DNA from: Microvirga calopogonii
GTDB lineage: Bacteria; Pseudomonadota; Alphaproteobacteria; Rhizobiales; Beijerinckiaceae
Assembly (NCBI RefSeq): GCF_003347665.1
Contig: NZ_QDGA01000037.1
Span: forward strand, 1 to 48,030
Direction of reading: 5' to 3'
DNA length: 48,030 nt
Positions 8,403 through 16,247 of the stretch are shown one piece after another. A model generated the notes under the pieces. It had not been told where the DNA came from. It saw only the letters and a list, made by a program, of their open reading frames with translations, and ran no database searches. Numbering within the stretch: the stretch's first letter is position 1; every line of letters begins with the position of its first letter. Both the position numbers and the translations under genes were made by a program.

Positions 8403-9607
8403 TGAATTGCTCCCGGCTGAGAGGCGTTCTTCTGCTCAGCTTCGATGGCCGTGCAGGCGGCATCCAGACGATCGATGGCTTCCCCGAGATCGGCTTCCGT
8501 GATGATCAGCGGCGGCAGGAGCCGGACGACATTGTCGCCGGCCCCGATCACGATGAGCTTCTGTTCGCGGGCGGCGTTGACGAATTCCGTGTTGGGAACG
8601 ACGGTGCGCAGGCCCATCATGAGTCCCTGCCCCCTCACCTCGGCGATGACGTTCGGATGGCGGTCCTTCAGCTCGGCAAGGCGCTGCTTGAGCAGCAGGC
8701 CCTTGCGTTCGACGCTCTCCAGGAAGCCGGGTTCCAGGATGACGTCGAGCACGGCGTTGCCGACCGCCATGGCGAGCGGATTGCCGCCGAAGGTCGTCCC
8801 GTGGGTGCCGAGCGTCAGCCCCTTGCCAGCCTCCGCCGTGGCGAGGCAGGCGCCCAGCGGAAAGCCGCCGCCGATGCCCTTGGCGACCGTCATGATGTCG
8901 GGCGTCACGCCGCTCCATTCATAGGCGAAAAGCTTGCCGGTGCGGCCGACGCCGGTCTGGATCTCGTCGAAGATCAGGAGCAGTCCCTGGCTGTCGCACA
9001 GGGCGCGCAGCTCGCGCAGGAAGGCGGGCGACACGCTCCTGACCCCGCCCTCGCCCTGGATCGGCTCGATCATCAGCGCCGCCGTCTGCGGGCCGATGAC
9101 GGCCTTCAGGGCTTCTAGGTCCTCGACGGGCACCTGGTCGAAGCCCTGCACCTTGGGACCGAAGCCCTCGAGGTACTTGGCCTGTCCGCCGGCCGCGATG
9201 GTGCCGAGGGTGCGTCCATGGAAGGCGCCCTCGAAGGTGACGATGTGGAAGCGCTCGGGGTTGCCGTTCACGTAATGATAGCGGCGGGCCATCTTGATGG
9301 CAGCCTCGTTCGCCTCGGCGCCGGAATTGGCGAAGAAGACGAAATCCGCGAAGGTGTTGTCGACGAGGCGCTGGGCGAGGCGCTCGCCCTCCGGGATCTG
9401 GAACAGGTTGGAGCTGTGCCAGATCTTGGAGGCCTGCTCGGACAGGGCCTTCACCAGATGCGGGTGCGCGTGGCCCAGGGCGTTCACCGCAATGCCGGCG
9501 CCGAAATCCAGATATCGCTCGCCATCTCGGCCGTAGAGCCAGGGACCCTCTCCCTTCTCGAAGGAAAGCTCGGCACGGGCAAAAGTCGGCAGCAAGGGCG
9601 ATGTCAC
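8399..9607 (-). CDS. argD: acetylornithine aminotransferase
   Basis: A PLP-dependent class III aminotransferase converting N-acetylglutamate semialdehyde to N-acetylornithine; it may also serve succinyldiaminopimelate in lysine synthesis. Visible features: [15 protein letters not shown] for the phosphate site, [12 protein letters not shown], the PLP lysine in [12 protein letters not shown] (about residue 243) and [12 protein letters not shown]. The GTG at 9607 (402 residues) is preferred because GGAG lies seven bases upstream; a TTG at 9634 has no site. It is the first gene of the coupled argD-argF-hslO operon, downstream of the promoter and hairpin at 9663-9719. Confidence 0.94.
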   Translation of the reverse strand: MTSPLLPTFARAELSFEKGEGPWLYGRDGERYLDFGAGIAVNALGHAHPHLVKALSEQASKIWHSSNLFQIPEGERLAQRLVDNTFADFVFFANSGAEANEAAIKMARRYHYVNGNPERFHIVTFEGAFHGRTLGTIAAGGQAKYLEGFGPKVQGFDQVPVEDLEALKAVIGPQTAALMIEPIQGEGGVRSVSPAFLRELRALCDSQGLLLIFDEIQTGVGRTGKLFAYEWSGVTPDIMTVAKGIGGGFPLGACLATAEAGKGLTLGTHGTTFGGNPLAMAVGNAVLDVILEPGFLESVERKGLLLKQRLAELKDRHPNVIAEVRGQGLMMGLRTVVPNTEFVNAAREQKLIVIGAGDNVVRLLPPLIITEADLGEAIDRLDAACTAIEAEQKNASQPGAIQ

Positions 9608-9662
9608 GGGTTGTCTCCGCCTAGAGAGGCCCAAGGTCGCACCCGGGCCCGAAAAAGAAAGC

Positions 9663-9682
9663 GCCGCCCCAGCGGGGGCGGC
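9663..9682 (-). terminator. terminator-like hairpin in the argD leader
   Basis: The minus strand reads GCCGCCCC, a 4-base loop, GGGGCGGC (8 perfect GC-rich pairs) followed by GCTTTCTTTTTC. The T-rich stretch directly after the stem is the form of an intrinsic terminator. No minus-strand gene lies upstream, so it can only affect the argD-argF-hslO transcript, whose expected start is near 9685. It could be an attenuator or a stabilising 5' stem. Confidence 0.6.
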
Positions 9683-9691
9683 ACGGCGGGG

Positions 9692-9719
9692 ATTCTAACG
9701 AGGTGCGAGACCCTGTCAA
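9692..9719 (-). promoter_or_regulatory. consensus sigma-70 promoter of argD-argF-hslO
   Basis: TTGACA (9714-9719) and TAGAAT (9692-9697) on the minus strand are separated by 16 bases. The -35 is perfect and the -10 has five of six matches. A GANTC methylation site (9691-9695) overlaps the -10 box. Transcription should start near 9685, only a few bases before the hairpin at 9663-9682. Confidence 0.75.
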
Positions 9720-9978
9720 TTCAAGAGAAATGAAGTCACCCATCACAAGGAATTTTTGCCTGGGGCGAGTTCCTTGGGGAAAACGACATGGCCTGTTCAG
9801 GGACTCTTGCGCCGGAGTCCACCCATCCTGTAACTTCAGGTCAGTCGAGTACAGCATTCGTGCGGCGGCATTCACCCTCAGGAGCGACCCTCGCAACGCG
9901 GTCGGACATCAAAACCTGTCCGCGAGGCATCTGGGATTCTGAGCCTGAAAGCCCCTCACGATGGAGGCGAGTTTAAAA
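9720..9978. promoter_or_regulatory. gcrA upstream region with GANTC cluster
   Basis: This stretch precedes gcrA and has no gene. It holds three GANTC motifs (9802-9806, 9815-9819, 9935-9939), and a fourth (9691-9695) lies in the divergent argD promoter. GANTC is the target of the CcrM adenine methylase that works with GcrA in alphaproteobacteria. I could not pick out a clear -35/-10 pair for gcrA. Confidence 0.45.
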
Positions 9979-10515
9979 ATGATGGATGCGGGCGGAACTT
10001 GGACGGATGAGCGGGTTGAGCTTCTCAAGAAGCTCTGGACCGATGGTTTGAGCGCGAGCCAGATCGCCGCCGAGCTTGGCAACGTCACCCGCAATGCGGT
10101 GATCGGCAAGGTTCACCGCCTCGGCCTGTCCGGCCGCGCCAAGGATGCGAAGCCTGCCGCTTCCGTCGCCGCGCGCCCGCGCAAGGCGACCCGCGCGCCG
10201 AGCCCCCCGACCCCGATTGCGCCGCAGCCGCACAACAACAACGTGGTGCTGGCCCCGATCCCGCTGCAGCCGGTGGCCGAGGAGCCCGTGGCCTTCGTCG
10301 AGGACGACATTGCCATTCCGATGTCCGAGCGCGTGACCATCATGGACCTGCGCGAGTCCATGTGCCGCTGGCCCATGGGCGACCCGACGAAACCGGAGTT
10401 CCGCTTCTGCGGCGCCCGCTCGATCACGGGCCTGCCCTATTGCACCCACCACGCTCGCATCGCCTACCAACCGGTGGCCGACCGCAAGCGCGAACGGAAG
10501 CTGGCGCGCGCTTAA
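9979..10515 (+). CDS. gcrA: cell-cycle regulator GcrA
   Basis: A transcription factor of alphaproteobacteria that binds sigma-70 RNA polymerase and acts at promoters with CcrM-methylated GANTC sites to control the cell cycle. The N-terminal helix-turn-helix WTDERVELLKKLWTDGLSAS..AAELG..TRNAVIGKVHRLGL is very well conserved. A variable Pro/Ala-rich linker follows, then the conserved C-terminal domain MCRWPMGDPTKPEFRFCG and GLPYCTHHARIAY, with the CxxH-like cysteines and histidines. The start at 9979 (178 residues) follows GGAGG at 9963-9967; the ATG at 9961 overlaps that site. It is divergent from argD, and a strong terminator follows. Confidence 0.95.
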   Translation: MMDAGGTWTDERVELLKKLWTDGLSASQIAAELGNVTRNAVIGKVHRLGLSGRAKDAKPAASVAARPRKATRAPSPPTPIAPQPHNNNVVLAPIPLQPVAEEPVAFVEDDIAIPMSERVTIMDLRESMCRWPMGDPTKPEFRFCGARSITGLPYCTHHARIAYQPVADRKRERKLARA

Positions 10516-10534
10516 AATCGAACTCTTTCAACGA

Positions 10535-10574
10535 GAAAAGGGCCGCGCTGATCGACCTCAGCGCGGCCCTTTTC
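10535..10574 (+). terminator. gcrA terminator
   Basis: A perfect 17-base inverted repeat (GAAAAGGGCCGCGCTGA / TCAGCGCGGCCCTTTTC) with a 6-base loop, 19 bases after the gcrA stop. The A-run and T-run at the arm ends make it effective in either direction. Confidence 0.85.
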
Positions 10575-10586
10575 ACATTCCTCTCT

Positions 10587-10680
10587 CACGTCATCACCGG
10601 CCTTGTGCCGGTGATCTCCCGACTGATTGAGGCGCAGCACCTCCCGTATCGAGATGGCCGGGACAAGCCCGGCCATGACA
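10587..10680. repeat. paired-hairpin repeat family C, copy 2 (inverted)
   Basis: Begins CACGTCATCACCGGCC and ends GCCCGGCCATGACA, the reverse complement order of the copy at 6380-6470. Both GC-rich inverted repeats are intact. It lies between the convergent ends of gcrA and phoB, just beyond the gcrA terminator. Confidence 0.85.
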
Positions 10681-10744
10681 TGGAGAGGTTATACGCGCCC
10701 TCGAGCAACCGGTACGGATCCGAAGGATCGCACTTCAAGACGCT

Positions 10745-11467
10745 TCAGGCGTTCACCGCCTGCTCCTCGCGGGCGAAGGTCTCGTCGAAGGAATAGCCGG
10801 CACCACGCACGGTGCGGATCGGGTCAGGCCGGCGCGGCAGGTTGATGGCCTTGCGCAGGCGGCCCACGTGCACGTCCACGGTGCGCTCGTCGATATAGAC
10901 GTCATGGCCCCAGACGGCATTGAGCAGATGCTCGCGGGAAAAGACGCGGCCGGGGCTCTGCATCAGGAATTCGAGGAGACGGAACTCCGTCGGCCCGAGA
11001 TGCAGCTCCTGCCCGGCACGACGGACGCGATGGGTCTCGCGGTCGAGTTCGATATCACCAGCGCGGAGAAGGGTCGCGATATGTGCGGGCTTCGCCCGGC
11101 GAAGGAGCGCGCGGACCCGCGCCAGCAGCTCAGGCACCGAGAACGGCTTGACGATGTAATCGTCGGCACCGGTCGACAGACCGCGGATGCGGTCGCCCTC
11201 CTCGCCCCGCGCCGTGAGCATGATCACCGGCAGACGCTCGGTTTCCGTACGGGCACGGATGCGGCGGCAGAGCTCGATTCCGGACAGGCCGGGCAGCATC
11301 CAGTCGAGCAGCACGATATCGGGAACCTGCTCGCGCAGGCGGATTTCCGCTTCGTCGCCGCGCGAGACGCTGTCGACCTCGTAGCCTTCGGCTTCGAGGT
11401 TGTAGCGCAGGAGCAGCATCAAGGGTTCTTCGTCCTCGACGATCAGAACGCGAGGTCCCATGGTCAT
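10745..11467 (-). CDS. phoB: phosphate regulon response regulator PhoB
   Basis: The OmpR-family regulator that binds Pho boxes when phosphorylated by PhoR under phosphate limitation. The 240 residues comprise a receiver domain (acidic pocket VEDEE at 10-14, phospho-acceptor Asp55 in LLDWMLPG, Lys in VKPFS) and a C-terminal winged helix (LGPTEFRLLEFLM, YIDERTVDVHVGRLRKAIN, RTVRGAGYSF). The ATG at 11467 overlaps the phoU stop as ATGA; a second ATG two codons later is an alternative. It is the last gene of the pst-phoU-phoB run, so it should be autoactivated through the Pho box before pstS. Confidence 0.96.
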   Translation of the reverse strand: MTMGPRVLIVEDEEPLMLLLRYNLEAEGYEVDSVSRGDEAEIRLREQVPDIVLLDWMLPGLSGIELCRRIRARTETERLPVIMLTARGEEGDRIRGLSTGADDYIVKPFSVPELLARVRALLRRAKPAHIATLLRAGDIELDRETHRVRRAGQELHLGPTEFRLLEFLMQSPGRVFSREHLLNAVWGHDVYIDERTVDVHVGRLRKAINLPRRPDPIRTVRGAGYSFDETFAREEQAVNA

Positions 11468-12177
11468 GCTCCGGGTGCGACCGTCGCGTCGATGGAGCGG
11501 TCGTTCTTGGGCCGGTCGATGGCCAGCGTCTCGCCGGTGACGAGATAATGGACCGTCTCGGCGATGTTGGTGGTGTGGTCGCCGATGCGCTCGATGTTCT
11601 TGGCGCAGAAGAGAAGATGCGTGCAGAACGAGATGTTGCGCGGATCTTCCATCATGTAGGTGAGAAGCTCGCGGAACAGAGAGGTGTAGAGCGCGTCGAT
11701 GGCGCCGTCCCGCTTCCACACGTCGAGCGCCTTCGCGGTATCCTTCTGCGCATAGGCGTCGAGCACGTCCTTGAGCTGCCCGAGCACGAGATCGCTCATG
11801 TGCTGGAGGCCGACGACGATCTTCTGCGGCTGGAAATCGTCGCCGATGGCGAGCGCCCGCTTGCCGATGTTCTTCGCCATGTCGCCAATGCGTTCGACGT
11901 CGCCGGAGATGCGGATCGCCGAGATGGTCTCGCGCAGATCGACCGCAAGCGGCTGGCGCCGGGCAATGGTGAGGATGGCGTTCTCTTCCACCTCGCGCTG
12001 CAGCATGTCGAGGCGCTTGTCGGAGGTCACGACCACCTGAGCGAGCGCCTTGTCGTGGCGCACAAGGGCCACGATGGAATCGACCAGCATCTTCTCGGCG
12101 ATGCCGCCCATCTCGGAGATGCGCTGCCGGAGACCCTGCAGGTCGTTGTCGTAGGAGCTGACGATATGCTCCGCCAT
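11464..12177 (-). CDS. phoU: phosphate transport regulator PhoU
   Basis: A cytosolic helical protein that links the PstSCAB transporter to PhoR and keeps the Pho response off when phosphate is plentiful. The 237-residue sequence has the two PhoU repeats, each with the metal-site type motif: ISGDVERIGDMAKNI in the first and CAKNIERIGDHTTNIAE in the second. GGGAGG stands 8 bases before the ATG. It lies between pstB and phoB and overlaps phoB by four bases. Confidence 0.96.
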   Translation of the reverse strand: MAEHIVSSYDNDLQGLRQRISEMGGIAEKMLVDSIVALVRHDKALAQVVVTSDKRLDMLQREVEENAILTIARRQPLAVDLRETISAIRISGDVERIGDMAKNIGKRALAIGDDFQPQKIVVGLQHMSDLVLGQLKDVLDAYAQKDTAKALDVWKRDGAIDALYTSLFRELLTYMMEDPRNISFCTHLLFCAKNIERIGDHTTNIAETVHYLVTGETLAIDRPKNDRSIDATVAPGA

Positions 12178-12205
12178 GGGATAGGCCTCCCTTGAAGCGC
12201 TTCGG

Positions 12206-13024
12206 TCAGCCGAAGCGGCCCGTGATGTAATCCTGAGTTTGTTTCTTGGTCGGGTTCATGAACATCTTGGTCGTAGGCCCGAACTCGATGAGCTCGCCGA
12301 GATACATGAATGCCGTGAACTGCGAGATGCGCGCCGCCTGCTGCATGTTGTGCGTGACGATCACGATGGTGAATTCCGAGCGCAGTTGTTCGATCAGCTC
12401 CTCGATCTTGCCCGTCGAGATCGGATCGAGCGCCGAGGTCGGCTCATCGAGCAGGATCACCTCCGGCCTCTGCGCGATGGTGCGCGCGATGCACAGGCGC
12501 TGCTGCTGACCGCCCGACAGGCCCATGCCCGACTGGCGCAGCTTGTCCTTCGCCTCGTCCCACAGAGCCGCCTTGCGCAGGGCCTCCTCGACACGCCCGT
12601 CGAGTTCGGATTTCGGCAGCTTCTCATAGAGTTTAATTCCGAACGCGATGTTGTCGTAGATCGACATGGGGAACGGCGTCGGCTTCTGGAACACCATGCC
12701 GACACGGGCGCGCAGCTCGTTCACATCGATGTTGGATGAGAGCACGTTCTGCCCATCGAGCAGGATCTGGCCGTCGGCGCGTTGTTCCGGGTACAGGCTG
12801 TAGATGCGGTTGAAGGTGCGCAGCAGCGTCGACTTCCCGCAGCCGGACGGGCCGATGAGGGCCGTCACCTGCCGGTCGTAGAAGTCGATCGATATGTCCT
12901 TCAGGCTGCGGAAATCGCCGTAGTAGAAATTGAGGTTCTTGACGGCGATGCGAACCGGCGCGCCCGTGTCCGCAGCGGCCGCGTTGCCGATGGCGCTGCT
13001 CGTGTTGAGGGCAATCGTGCTCAT
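12206..13024 (-). CDS. pstB: phosphate ABC transporter ATPase PstB
   Basis: The ATP-hydrolysing subunit of the high-affinity phosphate importer, on the cytosolic membrane face. The 272 residues show Walker [10 protein letters not shown] at 58-66, the signature LSGGQQQR, Walker [14 protein letters not shown] and the switch histidine in VTHNMQQA. The PstB-specific start [15 protein letters not shown] is present after a 25-residue lead. The ATG overlaps the pstA stop as ATGA. Confidence 0.96.
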   Translation of the reverse strand: MSTIALNTSSAIGNAAAADTGAPVRIAVKNLNFYYGDFRSLKDISIDFYDRQVTALIGPSGCGKSTLLRTFNRIYSLYPEQRADGQILLDGQNVLSSNIDVNELRARVGMVFQKPTPFPMSIYDNIAFGIKLYEKLPKSELDGRVEEALRKAALWDEAKDKLRQSGMGLSGGQQQRLCIARTIAQRPEVILLDEPTSALDPISTGKIEELIEQLRSEFTIVIVTHNMQQAARISQFTAFMYLGELIEFGPTTKMFMNPTKKQTQDYITGRFG

Positions 13025-13917
13025 CGGACTTTATCCTTCTTCAGGAGCAGGCGCGCCACGATGGACAGCGCCAGGATCGACATGGTGATGATGAGGGCGC
13101 CGGCCCAGGCGAGTTCACGCCAGTTCTCGTAAGGCGCGAGCGCAAACTGATAAATCGTAACGGGCAGGTTCGAGACGCCGCCCATCAGGGTCGGGCTGAA
13201 CCAGAAGTTGTTGTTGAGGGCCGTGAAGAGCAGCGGCGCGGTCTCACCCGCGATACGCGCGGTCGCCAGAATCACGCCCGTCACCATGCCGGCGCGTGCC
13301 GCCTTCCAGCTGATCTTCATGATCACTTTGGACATGGGAGCGCCAAGAGCCGCACCGGCTTCTCGCAGCGATCCCGGCACGAGGCGGAGCATGTCCTCCG
13401 TCGAGCGGACGATGACCGGAATGGCGATGATCGCTAAGGCGACGCCACCGGCCCAGCCCGAGTAGCCGCCCATCGGCTGCACCATGAGGATGTAGACGAA
13501 GAGACCGATGAGGATGCTGGGCGCAGCGAGCAGAATATCGTTCACGAAGCGGATGACCGTCGCCAGAACCGAGCCCTTGCCGTATTCGGCCAGATAGGTC
13601 CCGGCGAGCACGCCGATGGGCGTCGCCACCACGATTCCGAGCGTGGTGAGCACGAGACTGCCGACGATGGCGTTGGCGATGCCGCCTCCCTGTGTCCCAG
13701 GACCCGGGGTCGTCTCCGTGAACACTGCGGGCGAGAGACCACCGATGCCCTCATAGAGAAGCATCAGCAGGATCCAACCGAGAACGAAGGCCCCCAGCAG
13801 GGTGAACAGGGTGCAGGCGACCTTGAGCACGCGGTCGGCCAGATAGCGGCTGCGGCGCACGCGACCCCAGGGCGCGGGTGCCGCGGTCGGGGCCTGGTTA
13901 TAGACGGCGGTATCCAT
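13021..13917 (-). CDS. pstA: phosphate ABC transporter permease PstA
   Basis: One of the two membrane subunits of the phosphate importer. The 298 residues carry about six hydrophobic segments after a basic start, first near 35-58, and the permease EAA loop contacting Pst[26 protein letters not shown]. The conserved [18 protein letters not shown] and [20 protein letters not shown] match PstA. It sits 10 bases after pstC and overlaps pstB by four bases. Confidence 0.95.
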   Translation of the reverse strand: MDTAVYNQAPTAAPAPWGRVRRSRYLADRVLKVACTLFTLLGAFVLGWILLMLLYEGIGGLSPAVFTETTPGPGTQGGGIANAIVGSLVLTTLGIVVATPIGVLAGTYLAEYGKGSVLATVIRFVNDILLAAPSILIGLFVYILMVQPMGGYSGWAGGVALAIIAIPVIVRSTEDMLRLVPGSLREAGAALGAPMSKVIMKISWKAARAGMVTGVILATARIAGETAPLLFTALNNNFWFSPTLMGGVSNLPVTIYQFALAPYENWRELAWAGALIITMSILALSIVARLLLKKDKVR

Positions 13918-13927
13918 CCTTCACCTC

Positions 13928-14902
13928 TCAAGGAGTCTTGACGCGGGCGATCAGAAGACGCGCGAGAGCAAGAACAATGAACGTGACCACGAACAGAATG
14001 CAGCCGAGAGCCAGCAGGGCACTCATGTGCATGCCCGATGCTTCGTTGAACTCGTTCGCGATACGGGATGCGATCGTCGAACTTGGATCGAAGAGCGACA
14101 AGGACAGGCGGTTCGCGTTTCCGATCACGAAGGTCACCGCCATCGTCTCGCCCAGAGCACGTCCCAGGCCGAGCATGACGGCTCCGATGATGCTGACACC
14201 CGCCTGGGGGAGCAGGACGTAACGCACCACTTCCCAGGTGGTGCAGCCGATGCCGTAGGCGCTCTCACGAAGAATGCTGGGGATCTGGTCCAGCATGTCG
14301 CGTGTGATCGACGCGATGAAGGGAATGATCATGATTGCCAGAATGATCCCCGCCGTCAGCATGCCGACGCCGGACGGCACGCGCGCATAGAGAACGGTCC
14401 CGAGGATCGGCATGCCCTCCACGATCGTCGTGAGGGGAATCTGCACGTAGTTGGCGAAGAGCGGAGCGAAGACGAAAAGGCCCCACATACCGTAGATGAT
14501 GCTGGGAACGGCAGCCAGCAGCTCGATGACGGTCGAGACCGGACGCCGGAGCCACGGCGGGCAGAGCTGCGTGAGGAAGATCGCGATCCCGATGGAGATC
14601 GGCACGCCGATCACGAGAGCGATCAGGGCCGACGTCAACGTGCCGGTGATGGCGACCCAGGCGCCGAACTGCTCGCCTCCCACGTTCCAGATGCTGGACG
14701 TGATGAACCCGACGCCGAACTCCTGGAAGGCGGGCCAGCCTCCATAAATCATCGTTCCGATGATGCCGGCCAGGACCGCAAGAACGATCAGGGCCGAGCC
14801 GTAGCTCGCCCAGCGAAAGCCTCGATCGAAGACAGGTGAAGAACGGCGGCGGATGGACTGCATGTTGCTCGACACAAGGATCTCATCAGACATAACAGCC
14901 AT
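13928..14902 (-). CDS. pstC: phosphate ABC transporter permease PstC
   Basis: The partner permease to PstA in the phosphate importer. The 324 residues hold about six membrane spans, first at 33-53, and the EAA loop DQIPSILRESAYGIGCTTWEVVRYVLLP. LGLGRALGETMAVTFVIGNA is typical of PstC. The ATG at 14902 is preceded by GGAG and AAGGCGG; a second ATG at 14893 is possible. It follows pstS by 33 bases and is followed closely by pstA. Confidence 0.95.
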   Translation of the reverse strand: MAVMSDEILVSSNMQSIRRRSSPVFDRGFRWASYGSALIVLAVLAGIIGTMIYGGWPAFQEFGVGFITSSIWNVGGEQFGAWVAITGTLTSALIALVIGVPISIGIAIFLTQLCPPWLRRPVSTVIELLAAVPSIIYGMWGLFVFAPLFANYVQIPLTTIVEGMPILGTVLYARVPSGVGMLTAGIILAIMIIPFIASITRDMLDQIPSILRESAYGIGCTTWEVVRYVLLPQAGVSIIGAVMLGLGRALGETMAVTFVIGNANRLSLSLFDPSSTIASRIANEFNEASGMHMSALLALGCILFVVTFIVLALARLLIARVKTP

Positions 14903-14935
14903 CCGCCTTACTCCATCAACAGATCAGGGACCAGC

Positions 14936-15979
14936 TTACATCTTGTAGACGGGCTCACCGGCGCTGGTCTTGATGTCCTTCGACCAGGTCGAGCGGATCT
15001 GCTCGACGACGTTGTCCGGCAGCGGGACGTAGTCCAGGTCGGAGGCGAGCTTGTCGCCGTTCTTGAAGGACCAGTCGAAGAACTTCAGCACCTCGGCGGT
15101 CTGCTCCGGCTTCTCGGCCGTCTTGTAGACCAGGATGAAGGTGGGGTTCGTGATCGGCCAAGCTTCTTCGCCGGCCTGGTTGGTCAGCGAGATGCCGAAG
15201 CCGGGAGCCGACGACCAGTCGGCGCTGGCGGCAGCGGCTTGGAACGACTTGATCTCGGGCTGCGGATACTTGCCGGCCTTGTTCTGGAGCAGGGTGTAGG
15301 GAATGTTGTTCTGCTTGGCATAGGCGTACTCGACGTAGCCGATCGAGTTCGGAACCTGCTTCACCGTCGCGGCGACGCCCTCGTTGCCCTTGCCGCCTTG
15401 ACCGATCGGCCAATTGACCGTGGTGCCGGCGCCGAGCTCGCCCTTCCAGGCGTCGGAAACCTGGGACAGGTAGGTGGTGAACACGCTGGTCGTGCCCGAG
15501 GAGTCCGAGCGATAGACCGGGGTGATGTTGGCGTTGGGCAGATTCACGCCGGCGTTCAGCTGGGCGATCTTGGGATCGTTCCACTTGGCGATCTTGCCCT
15601 GGAAGATGTCGGCCAGGACCTGTCCCGTCAGCTTGATCTGACCGGATTGAACGCCCTGAATATTCACGACGGGAACGACGGCGCCCATCACGGTCGGGAA
15701 CTGCAGAAGACCGTTCTTGTCGAGGTCCGCGCCCTTCATCGGGGCGTCGGTGGCGCCGAAATCGACCGTCTTGGCCTGGATCTGCTTGATGCCACCGCCG
15801 GAACCGATCGACTGGTAGTTCATGCCGTTGCCCGTCTCCTTCTTGTAGGCTTCAGCCCACTTCGAATAGACCGGGAACGGGAAGGTCGCGCCTGCGCCGG
15901 TGATGTCGGCCGCAGATGCCGTGGTCGTAAGGCTCGCGACGGCAAGGCCGGCCGCAATGGCGTAGGACAAAATCTTCAC
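14936..15979 (-). CDS. pstS: periplasmic phosphate-binding protein PstS
   Basis: Captures phosphate in the periplasm and delivers it to PstCA. The 347-residue precursor has a signal peptide (about 1-23, KILSYAIAAGLAVASL..ASA) and the mature start ADITGAGATFPFPVYSKW. Phosphate contacts appear in the GATFPFP loop, SIGSGGGIKQI, DFGATDAPM and RSDSSGTTSVFTTYL. The GTG at 15979 is the start: AGGAGA lies just upstream, whereas an in-frame ATG at 15997 has no site, and a longer frame back to 16129 runs through repeats. The Pho box at 16183-16210 controls it. Confidence 0.95.
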   Translation of the reverse strand: MKILSYAIAAGLAVASLTTTASAADITGAGATFPFPVYSKWAEAYKKETGNGMNYQSIGSGGGIKQIQAKTVDFGATDAPMKGADLDKNGLLQFPTVMGAVVPVVNIQGVQSGQIKLTGQVLADIFQGKIAKWNDPKIAQLNAGVNLPNANITPVYRSDSSGTTSVFTTYLSQVSDAWKGELGAGTTVNWPIGQGGKGNEGVAATVKQVPNSIGYVEYAYAKQNNIPYTLLQNKAGKYPQPEIKSFQAAAASADWSSAPGFGISLTNQAGEEAWPITNPTFILVYKTAEKPEQTAEVLKFFDWSFKNGDKLASDLDYVPLPDNVVEQIRSTWSKDIKTSAGEPVYKM

Positions 15980-16016
15980 GGTAAGTCTCCTGTTCATAAG
16001 CGCGACAGGCAGCCCG

Positions 16017-16064
16017 AGCATCGGACCCAAAAGTGGATTGCACTTTTGGGAGCCATCCGATGCT
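16017..16064. repeat. palindromic repeat family B, copy 1, in pstS leader
   Basis: A long imperfect palindrome beginning AGCATCGGACCCAAAAGTG and ending CACTTTTGGGAGCCATCCGATGCT. Outer arms AGCATCGGA/TCCGATGCT and inner arms CCAAAAGTG/CACTTTTGG pair. A near-identical copy lies at 18774-18820. It lies between the Pho box and the pstS start, so it would be in the transcript. Confidence 0.75.
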
Positions 16065-16076
16065 CCAGCTTTACCG

Positions 16077-16125
16077 GCGCATCGCCGATGCGGAAAACCG
16101 GTTTCCACTTTTCCGCACGATGCGC
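16077..16125. repeat. second palindrome in pstS leader
   Basis: Outer arms GCGCATCG/CGATGCGC and inner arms GCGGAAAA/TTTTCCGC pair around a central ACCGGT-containing loop. It stands 12 bases from the family B copy at 16017-16064, making a two-stem unit in the pstS leader. Confidence 0.65.
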
Positions 16126-16182
16126 CCAATGCCTGGGCCGCGTCACGCGATGGGACTGCTAGGCCCGACGGATGTCTCCTCT

Positions 16183-16210
16183 ACGACAGTTGGATGACAA
16201 TTAAATGACA
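16183..16210 (-). promoter_or_regulatory. Pho box (three half-sites) of pstSCAB-phoU-phoB
   Basis: On the minus strand three half-sites are spaced exactly 11 bases apart: TGTCAT (16205-16210), TGTCAT (16194-16199) and TGTCGT (16183-16188). This is the direct-repeat geometry of PhoB operators. It lies between the phoR stop (16248) and pstS, about 200 bases before the pstS start. I could not assign the -10 box with confidence. Confidence 0.88.
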
Positions 16211-16247
16211 CCCCCAAAGGATCCCTTGGGAGGGGAGAAACTGCCCG

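Noticed and set aside
11468..11719. Upstream extension of the phoB frame into phoU
   Set aside because: The extension lies inside phoU in another frame; phoB begins at the ATGA overlap at 11467.
15980..16129. Longer pstS with about 50 extra N-terminal residues
   Set aside because: It would translate the palindromic repeats and displace the signal peptide; the GTG at 15979 has a clear AGGAGA site.
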